Source: an uncultured Flavonifractor sp.
Lineage (GTDB): Bacteria > Bacillota > Clostridia > Oscillospirales > Oscillospiraceae
NCBI GenBank assembly: GCA_910585415.1
Contig: CAJUDT010000005.1
Span: forward strand, 1 to 55,384
Direction: 5' to 3'
DNA: 55,384 bases
The notes below the pieces were generated by a model. That model made no database searches, was not told the DNA's origin, and saw only the letters and a program-made list of their open reading frames with translations. Positions 54,483 through 55,384 of the stretch are shown piece after piece. The number at the start of each line of letters is the position of its first letter. Position 1 is the stretch's first letter. The position numbers were made by a program, and so were the translations under genes.

Positions 54483-55384
54483 TCAGTAGTTGATGATATA
54501 CTTGTCCCGCTCCCAGGAGCTGACGCGGGTGCGGTACTCGTCCCATTCGGCCTTTTTGCCGGCCAGATAGTGTTCTGCCACATGGTCCCCCAGGGTGTCC
54601 AGGATGAGCTGGTCGGCCTCCAGGGCGCGAATGGCCTCCTCCAGGGAGCCGGGGAGGCTCTCAATGCCGTGGGCGGCGCGGGCGGCGCGGTCCATGGCAA
54701 AGATGTTCTCCGTAACCTCGGCGGGGGGCGTCATGCCCTTCTCGATGCCGTCCAGCCCCGCCGCCAGACAGACCGCAAAGGCCAGATAGGGGTTGCAGGC
54801 CGGGTCGGGGGAGCGCAGCTCCACCCGGGTGGACTGCCCCCGTGAGGCCGGAATCCGAATGAGGGCGGACCGGTTGGAGGCCGACCAGGCCAGATAACAG
54901 GGGGCCTCGTAGCCGGGCACCAGACGCTTATAGGAGTTCACCAGGGGGTTAGTGACGGCGGCCATTCCCTTTACGTGGTGGAGCAGTCCGGCGATGAAGG
55001 CATAGGCCTCCCTAGACAGGCCCTTCTTCCCCTCCGGGTCGTAAAAGACGTTCTTGCCATTCTTGAACAGGGACATATTGGTGTGCATACCGGAGCCCGC
55101 CACGCCGAAGATGGGCTTTGGCATAAAGGTGGCGTGGAGCCCGTTCCGCTGGGCCAGGGTCTTGACCGCCAGCTTGAAGGTCATGATGTTGTCGGCGGCG
55201 TGAAGGGCCTCCTCGTACTTGAAGTCAATCTCATGCTGGCCGGCGGCTACCTCATGGTGGCTGGCCTCAATCTCGAAGTGCATCGCCTCCAGGGCCATGC
55301 AGATTTCCCGGCGGGTGGACTCCCCGTGGTCCAGGGGGCCCAGGTCGAAGTAGCCCGCCTCGTCGTTGGTTTTGGTGGTGGGCT
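54483..55384 (-). CDS. glnA: Glutamine synthetase type I, C-terminal part
   Basis: GlnA forms glutamine from glutamate, ammonia and ATP. The gene runs off the right end of the window; 300 codons are visible. The frame begins with PTTKTNDEAGYFDLGPLDHG and includes the catalytic-domain segments EASHHEVAAGQHEIDF, GSGMHTNMSLF and RSALIRIPASRG, ending WERDKYIINY. No frameshift is seen. The internal ATG at 55298 is not the real start. It lies 32 bp before the ANTAR gene on the same strand. Confidence 0.95.
   Translation of the reverse strand, partial: PTTKTNDEAGYFDLGPLDHGESTRREICMALEAMHFEIEASHHEVAAGQHEIDFKYEEALHAADNIMTFKLAVKTLAQRNGLHATFMPKPIFGVAGSGMHTNMSLFKNGKNVFYDPEGKKGLSREAYAFIAGLLHHVKGMAAVTNPLVNSYKRLVPGYEAPCYLAWSASNRSALIRIPASRGQSTRVELRSPDPACNPYLAFAVCLAAGLDGIEKGMTPPAEVTENIFAMDRAARAAHGIESLPGSLEEAIRALEADQLILDTLGDHVAEHYLAGKKAEWDEYRTRVSSWERDKYIINY

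Noticed and set aside
1..55384. Mobile elements, attachment sites, tRNA or rRNA genes
   Set aside because: I looked on both strands and saw no transposase, integrase, terminal repeats, or tRNA/rRNA signature sequences.

Overview
The window is a 55.4 kb piece of a GC-rich, low-redundancy bacterial chromosome. The gene content points to a Gram-positive anaerobe of the Clostridia, most likely Oscillospiraceae (Flavonifractor/Intestinimonas/Lawsonibacter-like). Supporting features are long-form HPF, type III pantothenate kinase with an ECF S component, LL-diaminopimelate aminotransferase, an ANTAR regulator beside glutamine synthetase, 3-aminobutyryl-CoA ammonia-lyase of lysine fermentation, CE7 esterase plus oligosaccharide ABC importer, and many consensus Firmicutes promoters (TTGACA-N17-TATAAT). 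The family assignment is inference. I see no phage, insertion sequence, CRISPR array, rRNA or tRNA; the region looks like ordinary chromosome with some regulatory surprises.

Layout, left to right. (1) 64-5112, minus: a complete branched-chain amino acid type ABC importer (livJ, then livHMGF behind a terminator-like hairpin). livJ has a perfect promoter framed by a perfect inverted repeat. Upstream lies a short-chain dehydrogenase (5308-6030) whose catalytic lysine codon is an in-frame TAG. (2) 6149-11716: one plus-strand hypothetical gene, then a tight six-gene minus operon (Lrp/AsnC regulator, PLP aminotransferase, ThrH, a small beta-barrel-like protein, DUF1015, ispE). (3) 11917-18328: a sugar locus with an AraC regulator, binding protein, two permeases and a Gfo/Idh/MocA oxidoreductase on minus, and a divergent CE7 acetyl esterase. 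(4) 18626-25601: a sigma-54 module. A PAS-AAA-Fis activator precedes three 16-bp dyads, a textbook -24/-12 promoter, and a CitMHS transporter/AtuA-like/AtuA-small-subunit operon, followed by a secreted CocE-type hydrolase. (5) 25809-32745: amidase, 40-aa microprotein, kal, coaX plus ECF S component, MATE exporter coupled to a DUF4132 protein, and a small membrane protein. (6) 32890-41445: polA, a LacI regulator, a probable 6S RNA, DUF1292, PBP1A, and a Ca2+/cation antiporter that appears to start at ATT. (7) 41520-48325: Na/Pi cotransporter with PhoU domain, CDF metal exporter, PhoPR-like two-component system with a PhoP-box-like repeat at its promoter, and HtrA protease. (8) 48336-55384: an unannotated ~100-nt small RNA candidate, amidohydrolase, hpf, three small genes, then glnA (cut by the window end), ANTAR regulator, dapL and a GH25 lysozyme on minus.

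The best leads are the amber codon exactly at the SDR catalytic lysine (5575-5577), the sigma-54/three-dyad control region (19979-20191), the promoter-plus-terminator small RNA at 48336-48435, the 6S-like RNA at 36886-37079, and the ATT start at 40486. Starts were chosen by Shine-Dalgarno spacing, overlap with neighbours and family N-termini; several genes use TTG or GTG. No database search was run.
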